From Cenarchaeum sp. SB0662_bin_33 (GTDB taxonomy: Archaea; Thermoproteota; Nitrososphaeria; Nitrososphaerales; Nitrosopumilaceae), in NCBI GenBank assembly GCA_009840065.1, contig VXON01000113.1, forward strand, positions 1-9,752: 9,752 nucleotides of DNA. The letters are read 5' to 3'. How positions within the stretch are numbered: the stretch's first letter is position 1; every line of letters begins with the position of its first letter. Shown piece after piece: positions 1-6,822 of this stretch. A model generated the notes under the pieces. It had not been told where the DNA came from, searched no databases, and was given only the letters and a program-made list of their open reading frames with translations. A program made the translations under genes and the position numbers.

Positions 1-28
1 TATTTTAATAAAAAAGATCACTAAAATG

Positions 29-34
29 TATAAA
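29..34 (+). promoter_or_regulatory. Candidate TATA box of the first gene
   Basis: TATAAA lies about 32 nt before the ATG at 64, just after an A-rich stretch (AAAA at 23-26) that could serve as a BRE. This spacing predicts a transcript starting a few bases before the ATG, so a nearly leaderless mRNA, which is common in archaea. It is inferred from position and sequence only. Confidence 0.4.
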
Positions 35-63
35 CTTCAATCAATATCACTATACCATTATCC

Positions 64-282
64 ATGTTGGATCGTGTGCAGTGTTTAGAGCGCGTTAATT
101 ACCTACTGAATAATCTGAGTGCGCGTTATACAGAATCACACATAATATTAGTAGAATGGGAACTTAGGAACTGGGATAATATAGCACAGTATGAACACTA
201 CCATCAAGACCATGTCAAAAAGTTGTTAGAGTTTGATCGACAGTACTTAGACCTAAAAGAATCTGGGCAATTAGACTGTTGA
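64..282 (+). CDS. Small hypothetical protein, 72 aa
   Basis: I do not recognise this gene. It starts with ATG at 64 and ends with TGA at 280-282; an in-frame TAA at 31-33 rules out a longer form from further upstream. The product is soluble-looking and rich in charged and aromatic residues (repeated E, K, R, H, W and Y), with no signal peptide or membrane segment. Residues from about 20 to 68 look mostly helical. Its base composition is visibly more AT-rich than the methylase and nuclease genes further along, so it may lie at the edge of the island or have a different history. A TATA-like box sits at a suitable distance upstream. It is followed by non-coding DNA and does not form an operon with anything in the window. 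It could still be a chance ORF, although the promoter spacing argues for a real gene. Confidence 0.45.
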   Translation: MLDRVQCLERVNYLLNNLSARYTESHIILVEWELRNWDNIAQYEHYHQDHVKKLLEFDRQYLDLKESGQLDC

Positions 283-300
283 TGCCTGGATGGGTTAGGA

Positions 301-450
301 GGTTGTGGTGGTCTGAGAAGTTAGTAACTACCCATATTCCCACTCCGTACACCTCTACGTTTCCACTCTAGGCGCTATATTTGGGACAGTTCAAGTGATG
401 CTGCTATCGTCTGGCCGTAGCAGTCACAAACTTCTCCAGACCGCCATGAC
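301..450 (+). repeat. Long imperfect inverted repeat enclosing a hairpin and repeat copy 1
   Basis: The arm at 301-322 is nearly the reverse complement of 429-450. With one single-base bulge, about 18 of 21 positions match, and the three mismatches become G-U pairs in plus-strand RNA. The loop of about 106 nt holds a second perfect 6-bp stem (CTGCTA 401-406 with TAGCAG 418-423) and the island's repeated intergenic element (360-393). This could be a structured RNA, the remains of a small mobile element, or a cruciform regulatory site. No long ORF is seen in 283-514. Confidence 0.45.
360..393 (+). repeat. Intergenic direct repeat, copy 1 (short form)
   Basis: The element is TTTCCACTCTA followed by a 23-nt block starting GGCGCTATATTTGGGACA (371-393). 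That 23-nt block is identical to 9414-9436 and differs at one base from 1980-2002. This copy has one GGCGC...TTTGGGACA unit, whereas copies 2 and 3 have two; otherwise it aligns without gaps, so exactly one 17-nt unit is absent. The TATATTT at 376-382 could act as a TATA box. A related word, ATTCCCACTCCG, lies just upstream at 335-346. Confidence 0.75.
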
Positions 451-485
451 TTCCCAGCCCCGCCTCAATTGAGCGGGAAGTTTTT
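450..485 (+). terminator. Hairpin followed by T-run
   Basis: CTTCCC at 450-455 pairs with GGGAAG at 475-480. Between them is a perfect palindrome CTCAATTGAG (464-473) flanked by GC-rich sequence, and TTTTT follows at 481-485. This is the shape of a plus-strand terminator. It also lies just past the 3' end of the minus-strand phosphoribosyltransferase gene (ending at 515), but the T-run serves the plus strand only. The AGCCCCGCC...GCGGG form also recalls the subterminal hairpins of IS200/IS605 elements, a weaker alternative. Confidence 0.45.
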
Positions 486-514
486 CACCCCGGCAGTACC
501 TATAACGCCATCAT

Positions 515-1204
515 TCAGGGAAGTCTCTTGGAGTACCCGTTCGTGGTTGGAGAGATAGTTCCCATTTGAGGGTCCAACACTCCCTTAAACTCATGTATGT
601 CACTCACGGTCCTCATGGCTGCAAATGCCTTGATGTTTGTGTTTGGATATCTTTGAGAAATTCTACCCGCGGCGCCCAAGAGTGTCGCCCCCCTCGTCAC
701 CACATCATCTATCAGTAGAATGTCTGTTGGCTCGGTAACCATACTGGCTATCTCCATGGTCTCGCAATGTTTAGCAGGCGTAGGTCTGTCTTGTGGTTTA
801 CTGATGGCAGATTTTTGCACAGGTATACAACGGGAGAGGCAGGTACATACACTAGAACCCAACTCATGTCTGAGTAGTGCATCTGAGAGTAGTTTTGGGG
901 CCCAGAGGGTGTCGGGTTTGGTTAGCGAGCTACCGGGGACCGGAACCAGTATGGTCTCACTGGAAAAAAAATCACGAAATAGGTCACTGTCAGTACACCA
1001 CTTTGCAACACTATCATAGATGTAGAGTAGTCCGCCAGGCTGTATAAGACCTTGCTTTAAGGAAATCATGTATTCATAGGCCATATTGAGATTTGCTGGC
1101 AGTGCATCAGCGGGCTCAATGTTGTACCATCTGTACTTGGGAACGTAAGACAGCAAAGATGCAAACCTAATGGATTCAGGAAGCTGGCTCGACAAATATA
1201 TCAA
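515..1204 (-). CDS. ComF-type phosphoribosyltransferase, possible ShosT-like toxin
   Basis: This 229-aa protein has the type I phosphoribosyltransferase fold signature. The PRPP-binding loop is LLIDDVVTRGATLLGA at residues 163-178 with the paired acidic residues D166 and D167, and the first strand-loop is ILVPVPGSS at about 85-93. Residues 1-80 have no recognisable domain. ComF proteins of transformable bacteria usually carry N-terminal zinc-binding cysteines; that cluster is not seen here. The start is TTG at 1204, because an in-frame stop lies three codons upstream. It overlaps the end of the dprA-like gene by 29 nt, so the two are probably co-transcribed and translationally coupled. In the ShosTA defence system, as I recall it, a phosphoribosyltransferase-domain toxin is paired with a DprA-domain antitoxin. 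That makes a toxin role plausible here, but the assignment rests on domain pairing and not on sequence comparison. A nucleotide salvage enzyme is the alternative. Confidence 0.8.
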   Translation of the reverse strand: MIYLSSQLPESIRFASLLSYVPKYRWYNIEPADALPANLNMAYEYMISLKQGLIQPGGLLYIYDSVAKWCTDSDLFRDFFSSETILVPVPGSSLTKPDTLWAPKLLSDALLRHELGSSVCTCLSRCIPVQKSAISKPQDRPTPAKHCETMEIASMVTEPTDILLIDDVVTRGATLLGAAGRISQRYPNTNIKAFAAMRTVSDIHEFKGVLDPQMGTISPTTNGYSKRLP

Positions 1205-1853
1205 CCAATTTTATTCCCAGTGGTATCTCGTTTAATATATCCTGATAATCCGTCAGTATTCTGGCGCCGTACTGTACCATCTCCTTTAACCATGCGGGCC
1301 GGACTTCTGCAGCGGGACGACAGACAAACAGTGGCCTTCCCAGTCTAAGTGCTTCCCACCCCTGATGGATGGTCCCACTACCCTCACCGGCCTCCACTAT
1401 CACAGTTGCGTTAGATATCAACGCCATCGTCCTGTTGCGCCTAACAAAGTTTCCCTTGTTGATTGGATAACCGGTGGGGAATTGTGATACCAGAAGATGT
1501 CCAGCCGCAATCTCGTTTTGAAGGTTATAATTTGATTTAGGGTACTGCATGTTCAGAGGCGTGCCCAAAACGGCCACTGTCAGACCTCTTTGTGTGATGG
1601 TGGTTCGGTGGGCAATGGTGTCTATTCCCATGGCCAAGCCACTCACTACCGTAACATTCTCATCCACAAGCATTGATACTATGGCCTTCGTCTCCCGTAT
1701 GCCGGCTTCAGTTGGCTTTCTGGTTCCTACCACCGACACCTTGGGTCGAAGTAGTGGTATGTCCATTGGCCCTTTAATGTACAACTGCTGAGGGGCATTC
1801 CTCACCTCAAACTCGTTGAGATCTCTTCCCAGTAGATCTTTTGGCGACAACAC
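1176..1853 (-). CDS. dprA: DprA/Smf-like Rossmann-fold protein, possible ShosA-like antitoxin
   Basis: The 225-aa protein contains the DprA core motifs in order: SVVGTRKPTEAG (40-51), VVSGLAMGIDTIAH (69-82), AVLGTPLNMQYP (94-105), an SQFPTG...FVRRNRTMALIS block (123-147) matching the family's FPxRNR motif, and VIVEAGEGSGT (151-161) matching the VVEA...SG motif. Standard DprA is nearer 300-380 aa; this one lacks both the N-terminal helix-hairpin/SAM-like domain and the C-terminal winged helix. It starts at GTG 1853 (TTG at 1850 is the alternative), with an in-frame stop two codons upstream. In transformable bacteria DprA loads RecA onto incoming single-stranded DNA. The truncated core beside a phosphoribosyltransferase within a defence cluster suggests a ShosTA-like antitoxin or nucleic-acid sensor instead. 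The family call is firm; the defence role is inferred. Confidence 0.85.
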   Translation of the reverse strand: MLSPKDLLGRDLNEFEVRNAPQQLYIKGPMDIPLLRPKVSVVGTRKPTEAGIRETKAIVSMLVDENVTVVSGLAMGIDTIAHRTTITQRGLTVAVLGTPLNMQYPKSNYNLQNEIAAGHLLVSQFPTGYPINKGNFVRRNRTMALISNATVIVEAGEGSGTIHQGWEALRLGRPLFVCRPAAEVRPAWLKEMVQYGARILTDYQDILNEIPLGIKLVDIFVEPAS

Positions 1854-1873
1854 ATTCTATTTTTAATACTTGC

Positions 1874-1884
1874 ATTTTATTTTT
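1874..1884 (-). promoter_or_regulatory. Candidate TATA box for the dprA-phosphoribosyltransferase pair
   Basis: On the minus strand this reads AAAAATAAAAT, 21-31 nt before the GTG start at 1853, the spacing expected for a leaderless archaeal transcript. The surrounding 1857-1884 is strongly AT-rich. The call rests on position and composition only. Confidence 0.4.
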
Positions 1885-1951
1885 GTCATGTTTGGGGACT
1901 GGTAAGAAAGAGAGATCTGAGAAAAGTTGGAAAGTTTGTGATCTACCACAA

Positions 1952-2002
1952 TTTCTATTCTAGGCGCTACTTTGGGACAGGCGCTATATTTGGGATAGTT
2001 CA
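1952..2002 (+). repeat. Intergenic direct repeat, copy 2 (long form)
   Basis: The copy begins TTTCTATTCTA (1952-1962), continues with a 17-nt unit GGCGCTACTTTGGGACA (1963-1979), and ends with the 23-nt unit starting GGCGCTATATTTGGGATA (1980-2002). It aligns without gaps to copy 3 (9386-9436), with 43 of 51 bases the same and all eight differences transitions. It lies in the divergent region between the minus-strand dprA pair and the plus-strand five-gene cluster, 85 nt before the C5 methylase ATG. A tandem pair of similar units near a promoter is a typical operator or activator layout. Confidence 0.75.
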
Positions 2003-2087
2003 CGATACAGACCAAATACCATAATTACCAACTAGTACCGGATAGAGAGCTGTTACGCTTTTTAGTGATTTTACTTTTAGGTACTTT

Positions 2088-3089
2088 ATGACTCCAATCT
2101 CAATACACGAATTAACTAGGAACTATTCGGCCGAGGTGGGGCGGGTGTTGATGCCTGCAAACAACCCCAAATACACTGTTCTTGACATATATGCAGGGGC
2201 CGGCGGGCTCTCGTTGGGCCTTGAGGCGGCGGGCTTTAGCGTAACCGGTATAGAGCGTAATGCAGACTGCTGTAGTACCTATAATACCAATCTGCGCGGA
2301 GAGTGTATGCACGATACAATCACACCTGGATATGACTTCCCCAATGCAGATGTTGTTGTTGGCGGCCCGCCGTGCCAGCCCTTCAGCGTACATGGCAAAC
2401 AACTCGGTGTACAGGACTGCCGTAACGGTATTCCCTCCTATATGGCAGCCATAAGGATGATCAAGCCGAAGATTTGCATATTTGAGAATGTAAGAGGTAT
2501 ACTGTATCGCAACAAGGAATACTTTGAGTCTTTCATAGAGATGATTCGGAGTGAGGGATATTGTACAGATGTATCTATAGTCAACTGCGCCGATTATGGG
2601 GTTCCACAGAGTAGACAACGTGTGATATTGGTGGGCCACCATGGAGGATACAGACAGCCCACAGGATTAAACATGCAGGTTACCGCAGGTGAAGCATTAC
2701 GTAACATTCCCAAAAGCGAACAGGAAGAACCGGTATACCTGACCACTAGCATGGATAAGTATATTGCAATATATGAAAAGGCATCAAAGTGCAGACCGCG
2801 CGATCTCGACATGGCGCGTCCCGCCAGAACGCTGACATGCAGAAACTTAGCAGGCCGCTCTAGTGATATGCACCGCATAAAAATGAAGGATGGGAGAAGA
2901 CGTATGCTGTATGTCCGAGAGGCGGCTAGACTACAGGGGTTCCCTGACTGGTATACTTTTAGCGGCAGTAGGAACAACGCTCTCACCCAAATAGGAAATG
3001 CCGTACCACCATTCTTATCACTACATATTGGCAGGCAGATAATGATGTATCTGGAAGCATATCAGTATGCCACACCCATACAAAAGTAG
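2088..3089 (+). CDS. DNA cytosine-C5 methyltransferase
   Basis: This 333-aa enzyme transfers a methyl group from S-adenosylmethionine to carbon 5 of cytosine. All main motifs are present and in order: motif I DIYAGAGGLSLGLEAAG (33-49), motif IV GGPPCQPFS with catalytic C96 (92-100), motif VI ENVRG (133-137), motif VIII GVPQSRQRVILVG (171-183), a target-recognition region about 190-270, motif IX-like REAARLQGFPDW (277-288), and motif X QIGNAVPP (301-308). Length is normal for the family and the gene looks intact. Its target cannot be read from sequence. The ATG at 2088 places motif I near residue 33, as usual; a T-rich stretch at 2058-2065 is a weak TATA candidate about 26 nt upstream. It is the first of five co-directional genes, 29 nt before the NurA gene, which suggests it supplies a self mark for the nucleases downstream. 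Confidence 0.93.
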   Translation: MTPISIHELTRNYSAEVGRVLMPANNPKYTVLDIYAGAGGLSLGLEAAGFSVTGIERNADCCSTYNTNLRGECMHDTITPGYDFPNADVVVGGPPCQPFSVHGKQLGVQDCRNGIPSYMAAIRMIKPKICIFENVRGILYRNKEYFESFIEMIRSEGYCTDVSIVNCADYGVPQSRQRVILVGHHGGYRQPTGLNMQVTAGEALRNIPKSEQEEPVYLTTSMDKYIAIYEKASKCRPRDLDMARPARTLTCRNLAGRSSDMHRIKMKDGRRRMLYVREAARLQGFPDWYTFSGSRNNALTQIGNAVPPFLSLHIGRQIMMYLEAYQYATPIQK

Positions 3090-3098
3090 TTTTATAAT
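3082..3098 (+). promoter_or_regulatory. Internal promoter before the NurA gene (BRE plus TATA box)
   Basis: AAAAG (3082-3086) is followed by TTTATAAT (3091-3098), centred about 25 nt before the ATG at 3119. This is close to ideal archaeal promoter geometry and predicts a leaderless mRNA for the nuclease-ATPase-methylase-endonuclease genes, separate from the C5 methylase. It overlaps the 3' end of the C5 methylase gene. No experimental support is available from sequence alone. Confidence 0.5.
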
Positions 3099-3118
3099 CT
3101 AAGACATGTCATTACATC

Positions 3119-4951
3119 ATGGGAAAACTTTCTGACATATACACTGCGTACAAGAGGAGTCTGGATCAGGCGCAGGATGACTACGAGGAGACCATTAAGG
3201 CGAGGTCAGCCAGCTCCGGGGACTTCTACGACCGCTTCTTCAAGAACCTGACCGTGAATCTTGGCTCTAGGCTTGAAAACGATACGTTCAGGGACGGCAT
3301 TATAGATGAGATCAACCGCTTTTTTGGCAAATATGACCTGAACTTTATAGCGGTGGATGGCAGCTGTCATAAACATAACTCCAGTGAGTTTATCTCGTTC
3401 TATGGTGGGGCATACGGCGCAAAAGGCATGCTTAGGCTGTCTGAAGATCCACCCAAGATTGAATACAAACGGTGGGAGATTGAGAAGGATGTCAGCATGG
3501 TGGCATTTGTTCCCATTCCCTATAGTCAAATATCCGAAGTGGAGGTCGATGATGAAGACCATGAGGAGACCTTTGCAATATCCGAATCTGACAAGATCGA
3601 ACTGACCAGCATACACCTACCGATAATGCAGCTGGCCGAGGTGTTTCTGGCATATAATTCCGCCACCAGTTCCAACCTAGACAAGCCGGATCTTATCCTG
3701 ATTGACAGCAGTCTCAGCGGCATGCTCGGATATACTGATTTTGGTCCTGACGGTGTAAGGTTAGTGGGACGCACTATGCCTGATGGCCGGGCGTTCAGTA
3801 GGGAGGATGTTGCAGTCGCGCAGGCGCACCCCTTCAATAAAACTCTGGGCATTCCAAGCACGAAGGCTTTCTCATTGAAGTTTGCGGTGATTCGTTTCCT
3901 GCACGACCATCCCGGAATGAACCATGTTGCCGTCTCAGACCTGGCGAGCCACCTTGAGGTTGATCAGGTCAGACTGACAAATCAGATTAAGAATATGGAG
4001 AAGAATGGCGTGGTGGAGTTGAATGGGCAGGATGTGTTGGTAAGGACAGATCCCTATCGGAGCTGGGAGCAGACAAAGTCAATGTTCCAGACCATCTGTA
4101 AGGGAATATTTCTAGACAAGGTGGAGAATGCCCTCAAATACCGTATACAAAACGATGACGGATTGGATGTTATGAGGTGGATGTCCCCAGATGACATAAA
4201 GTTCCTGATAGCTATAGGGCTCCGCGCCCTAATTGAGGTGTGTTGGGAGAAGAAGATACTTCTTACTGGAATAGTGAAGGATTCGGCATCAAGATACCTA
4301 ACAAAGAACTATCTGGGAGTGTGTAAACTATTTGGAGAGTATCCCGAATTATCCGACATGAGTTTCGGACCCCTGCCACCCACAGACAGACTGTTCTGTG
4401 AAATACTACCGTATTTGGATGATGGGCTGAATAACCCCTGGGGTACGATTGAGTTCGATTCCACATTCATGACACTGCGTATAGAGAAAAAAGATGGCGT
4501 ATCAAAGTTTGGTGGTACATTTGGCGGTATAACCAGACCAGAGCGGCTATTCCTCAGGTCGATTGCGCAGTTCTATACGCGTCGTAACGATGTGAACCTG
4601 CTTACCGGTCACGCCATATTCATCGACAGGCTGGCGTTCCCAGAATGGGACACAAAGTCCGACACCGTTCAGATAGATGACCGGGCAGTTGGATCCATGC
4701 GCCCACTATTCTACCCCTACAGTAGTACCATCAACAAAGGCCAGCTAGTCACGTACTTCCTCTTGGATCAGGTAACCAAGAACCACTTCGCCGAGGTTAT
4801 TGGATACCCAGACCCACTACACAAGGCAGATCAGGGGGCAAAATCCATGCGCGACAACGTCAAAAAACTACTGGAGAGCTCCGAGTTGAAGTTCAGGTCC
4901 AGGCCACTCACAAACACATTAAGGGAGATACGACAGGAGATGGGCAGGTAG
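3119..4951 (+). CDS. nurA: NurA-type nuclease with winged-helix insert
   Basis: NurA is a manganese-dependent nuclease that works with the HerA translocase in DNA end resection. This 610-aa protein shows the family's elements: FIAVDGS (76-82) with candidate metal ligand D80, the hydrophobic strand LILIDSSLSG (192-201) with D196, LLTGIVKDSA (381-390), and a C-terminal IGYPDPLHKADQGAK segment (561-575) that matches the end of NurA domains. It is longer than usual for NurA (commonly about 330-450 aa). Part of the excess is residues 251-310, which look like a winged helix: AVSDLASHLEVDQVRLTNQI, then KNGVVELNG, then a strand. An acidic patch EVDDEDHEE occurs at 142-150. Its stop is 3 nt before the HerA ATG, so the two are surely co-translated and probably form a complex. 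The family match is through short motifs, so it is a divergent member. Confidence 0.85.
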   Translation: MGKLSDIYTAYKRSLDQAQDDYEETIKARSASSGDFYDRFFKNLTVNLGSRLENDTFRDGIIDEINRFFGKYDLNFIAVDGSCHKHNSSEFISFYGGAYGAKGMLRLSEDPPKIEYKRWEIEKDVSMVAFVPIPYSQISEVEVDDEDHEETFAISESDKIELTSIHLPIMQLAEVFLAYNSATSSNLDKPDLILIDSSLSGMLGYTDFGPDGVRLVGRTMPDGRAFSREDVAVAQAHPFNKTLGIPSTKAFSLKFAVIRFLHDHPGMNHVAVSDLASHLEVDQVRLTNQIKNMEKNGVVELNGQDVLVRTDPYRSWEQTKSMFQTICKGIFLDKVENALKYRIQNDDGLDVMRWMSPDDIKFLIAIGLRALIEVCWEKKILLTGIVKDSASRYLTKNYLGVCKLFGEYPELSDMSFGPLPPTDRLFCEILPYLDDGLNNPWGTIEFDSTFMTLRIEKKDGVSKFGGTFGGITRPERLFLRSIAQFYTRRNDVNLLTGHAIFIDRLAFPEWDTKSDTVQIDDRAVGSMRPLFYPYSSTINKGQLVTYFLLDQVTKNHFAEVIGYPDPLHKADQGAKSMRDNVKKLLESSELKFRSRPLTNTLREIRQEMGR

Positions 4952-4954
4952 GCT

Positions 4955-6745
4955 ATGTTTGTAAAGGGTATTTCGGGCACGCTGATGGATGTAAAGGAGT
5001 CCCACCAGACAAGGTTTGAATTTGTAGTGTGGTTCCCATTCACTCGTAACTCCATGGGTGTTATACGTGAGGGTTCACTGATCGCGGCAAAGAACTTTGC
5101 GAGTGATGACCAGACAGACCACTACAGCGTCATGCGGATCACCTCAGTTCTTCCGAGTCACTATGCACTGGGAACCGGGCTTTCTGGCTATCCTGGTTTT
5201 GTGGAGGAGGCGGCGGTTAATGCGTCCAAGGACTGGTCACAGGAAAAACCAACGGAAGATACAACCAAGATAGTGTGTAAGGCAATACCCAGTCTGTTGG
5301 AGATTAAGAGTACAAACCGACTGAAATCTACTCAGGAAGAGCCAAAGATAGAATCGGAGAGCAACATACCTATGACGGGGGAGAAGGTGCACCTGTTGAA
5401 TGGGGAGTGGATGGGGCGCATAATAAACCGCGACATACAGAAAATACAGGACCAGGCCATCACACTGGGTACACTTGCAAACTCGGCCAATGTGGACATT
5501 TTAGTTCTGTGGGATGATATGATACGAACTCATTTTGGCGTCTTTGCGTACACCAATGCGGGTAAATCTAACCTGCTGAGCACACTGACTGCCAAAGTAT
5601 TTGAGAGGGCAAAGGATGTAAAGATGATTATCTACGACCTGATGGGTGAGTATGGGGCGCTCCTGATAGACGTACTGTGTAACAACCCAGAGGCGAACAT
5701 AGTGTACCTGTCACCACAGGCCATGCCGAACTCGGTAAAATTATTCTGGGAGAATCAGTCGAACGAGAATTTGGATGCCGCTGCTAAAGATATAGTCAAT
5801 ACCACCATTCTACCCAAGAATCTGAAGAAGAGGCAAAATGACTTTATTCAGCCGGTAAAGCAAATTCTAAAAAATGGACAAATTCGACTTTTATATCTAG
5901 ATGGAAAACTAACTGACTACGTTTCCACCACTGTTGAGAGTGCTGCTAGTGGTAAGAGTCAGGCGTTATCTGATTTTGTTGCCTTTGTGAACAAAATAAA
6001 TACGCACAACGAAATCACTGTGAGTGGTGTGGAGGGGTTGGAATCAAAGATAAATGACTACCAAATCCCGAGTAAATCTGGAATTAAGGCAGGGGATGCC
6101 AAAAAACATCTACTACAAAGTCTGAATCAGATCAAACAACAAGTCATATACACCGACAGAATTGACTCGAAATTTCAGATATCACAAGGCGACATCATAA
6201 ATACTATGAACATGCACAACAAAAAGTCGTTATACATACTACAGGATAGTGATGATGCCCGTGTCAGACAGACATCGCATGAACTTGGCGGCGGTATGCT
6301 CAAAATCAGGAGAGAGAAGGGACAGATATCACCACCAGTGTCATTCATCTATGATGAGGCAGACCAATTCATCGCGCAGGACAGCTCGGATTTTGGAATG
6401 GCGGAGTCAAAAAAGGCCGCGCAACAACTGGCCAGACGCGGAAGAAAGTATGGGTTGGGAATAGGCATAGCAACTCAAAGAATAGTGTATTTGGACACTA
6501 GTGTTCTGGGACAACCCCACACGTATCTTGTCAGTAAGCTCCCACGTGCAACTGACCGGGAGAGAATACAGGAGGCATTCGGTCTCTCGGATGAAGTTCT
6601 AGGAGAATCACTACGGTTCGGTATGGGACAGTGGCTTCTCATCAGCCATAGTGCTACAGGGATAGACGGGCTACCCATTCCAGTACAACTCCCTGATGCG
6701 AATGTCCGCATAGCCGAGTTTCTTGATGGGGTGCACGAGTCATAG
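4955..6745 (+). CDS. herA: HerA-type DNA translocase ATPase
   Basis: HerA is a hexameric FtsK/HerA-superfamily ATPase that pumps duplex DNA into its partner nuclease. In this 596-aa protein, residues 1 to about 70 correspond to the N-terminal HAS-barrel region. The Walker A motif is AYTNAGKS (198-205), the Walker B is VSFIYDEAD (462-470) with D467/E468, the sensor-like segment is RRGRKYGLGIGIATQR (494-509), and RATDRERIQEAFG (531-543) may supply the arginine finger. The gap of about 260 residues between Walker A and B holds an insert near 285-430 whose DNA is much more AT-rich than the rest of the gene. The gene sits between NurA and a restriction-modification pair, not in the Mre11-Rad50-HerA-NurA repair cluster, which points to a defence role similar to other defence HerAs (HerA-SIR2, HerA-DUF4297). 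Confidence 0.88.
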   Translation: MFVKGISGTLMDVKESHQTRFEFVVWFPFTRNSMGVIREGSLIAAKNFASDDQTDHYSVMRITSVLPSHYALGTGLSGYPGFVEEAAVNASKDWSQEKPTEDTTKIVCKAIPSLLEIKSTNRLKSTQEEPKIESESNIPMTGEKVHLLNGEWMGRIINRDIQKIQDQAITLGTLANSANVDILVLWDDMIRTHFGVFAYTNAGKSNLLSTLTAKVFERAKDVKMIIYDLMGEYGALLIDVLCNNPEANIVYLSPQAMPNSVKLFWENQSNENLDAAAKDIVNTTILPKNLKKRQNDFIQPVKQILKNGQIRLLYLDGKLTDYVSTTVESAASGKSQALSDFVAFVNKINTHNEITVSGVEGLESKINDYQIPSKSGIKAGDAKKHLLQSLNQIKQQVIYTDRIDSKFQISQGDIINTMNMHNKKSLYILQDSDDARVRQTSHELGGGMLKIRREKGQISPPVSFIYDEADQFIAQDSSDFGMAESKKAAQQLARRGRKYGLGIGIATQRIVYLDTSVLGQPHTYLVSKLPRATDRERIQEAFGLSDEVLGESLRFGMGQWLLISHSATGIDGLPIPVQLPDANVRIAEFLDGVHES

Positions 6746-6822
6746 CTATCCAGGGTACCAAAAACGTACTGGACCATGCAGATACGAACAGACTAAGCGT
6801 CAGGCTGCCGAAGAAACAAAGT

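Noticed and set aside
283..514. tRNA or other known RNA gene
   Set aside because: No cloverleaf, no T-loop sequence and no CCA-type end could be found; only unassigned stems are visible.
720..1019. Plus-strand open frame of 99 codons opposite the phosphoribosyltransferase
   Set aside because: It is antisense to the conserved PRPP-binding region and has no recognisable features.
2112..2642. Minus-strand open frame of 176 codons under the C5 methylase
   Set aside because: It lies entirely opposite a gene with all C5-methylase motifs, and its translation shows no domain.
3119..6745. Housekeeping HerA-NurA repair locus
   Set aside because: No Mre11 or Rad50 gene is adjacent. The pair lies between two DNA methylases and a restriction endonuclease, and both proteins are divergent from the usual size or architecture. 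It cannot be fully excluded without the rest of the genome.
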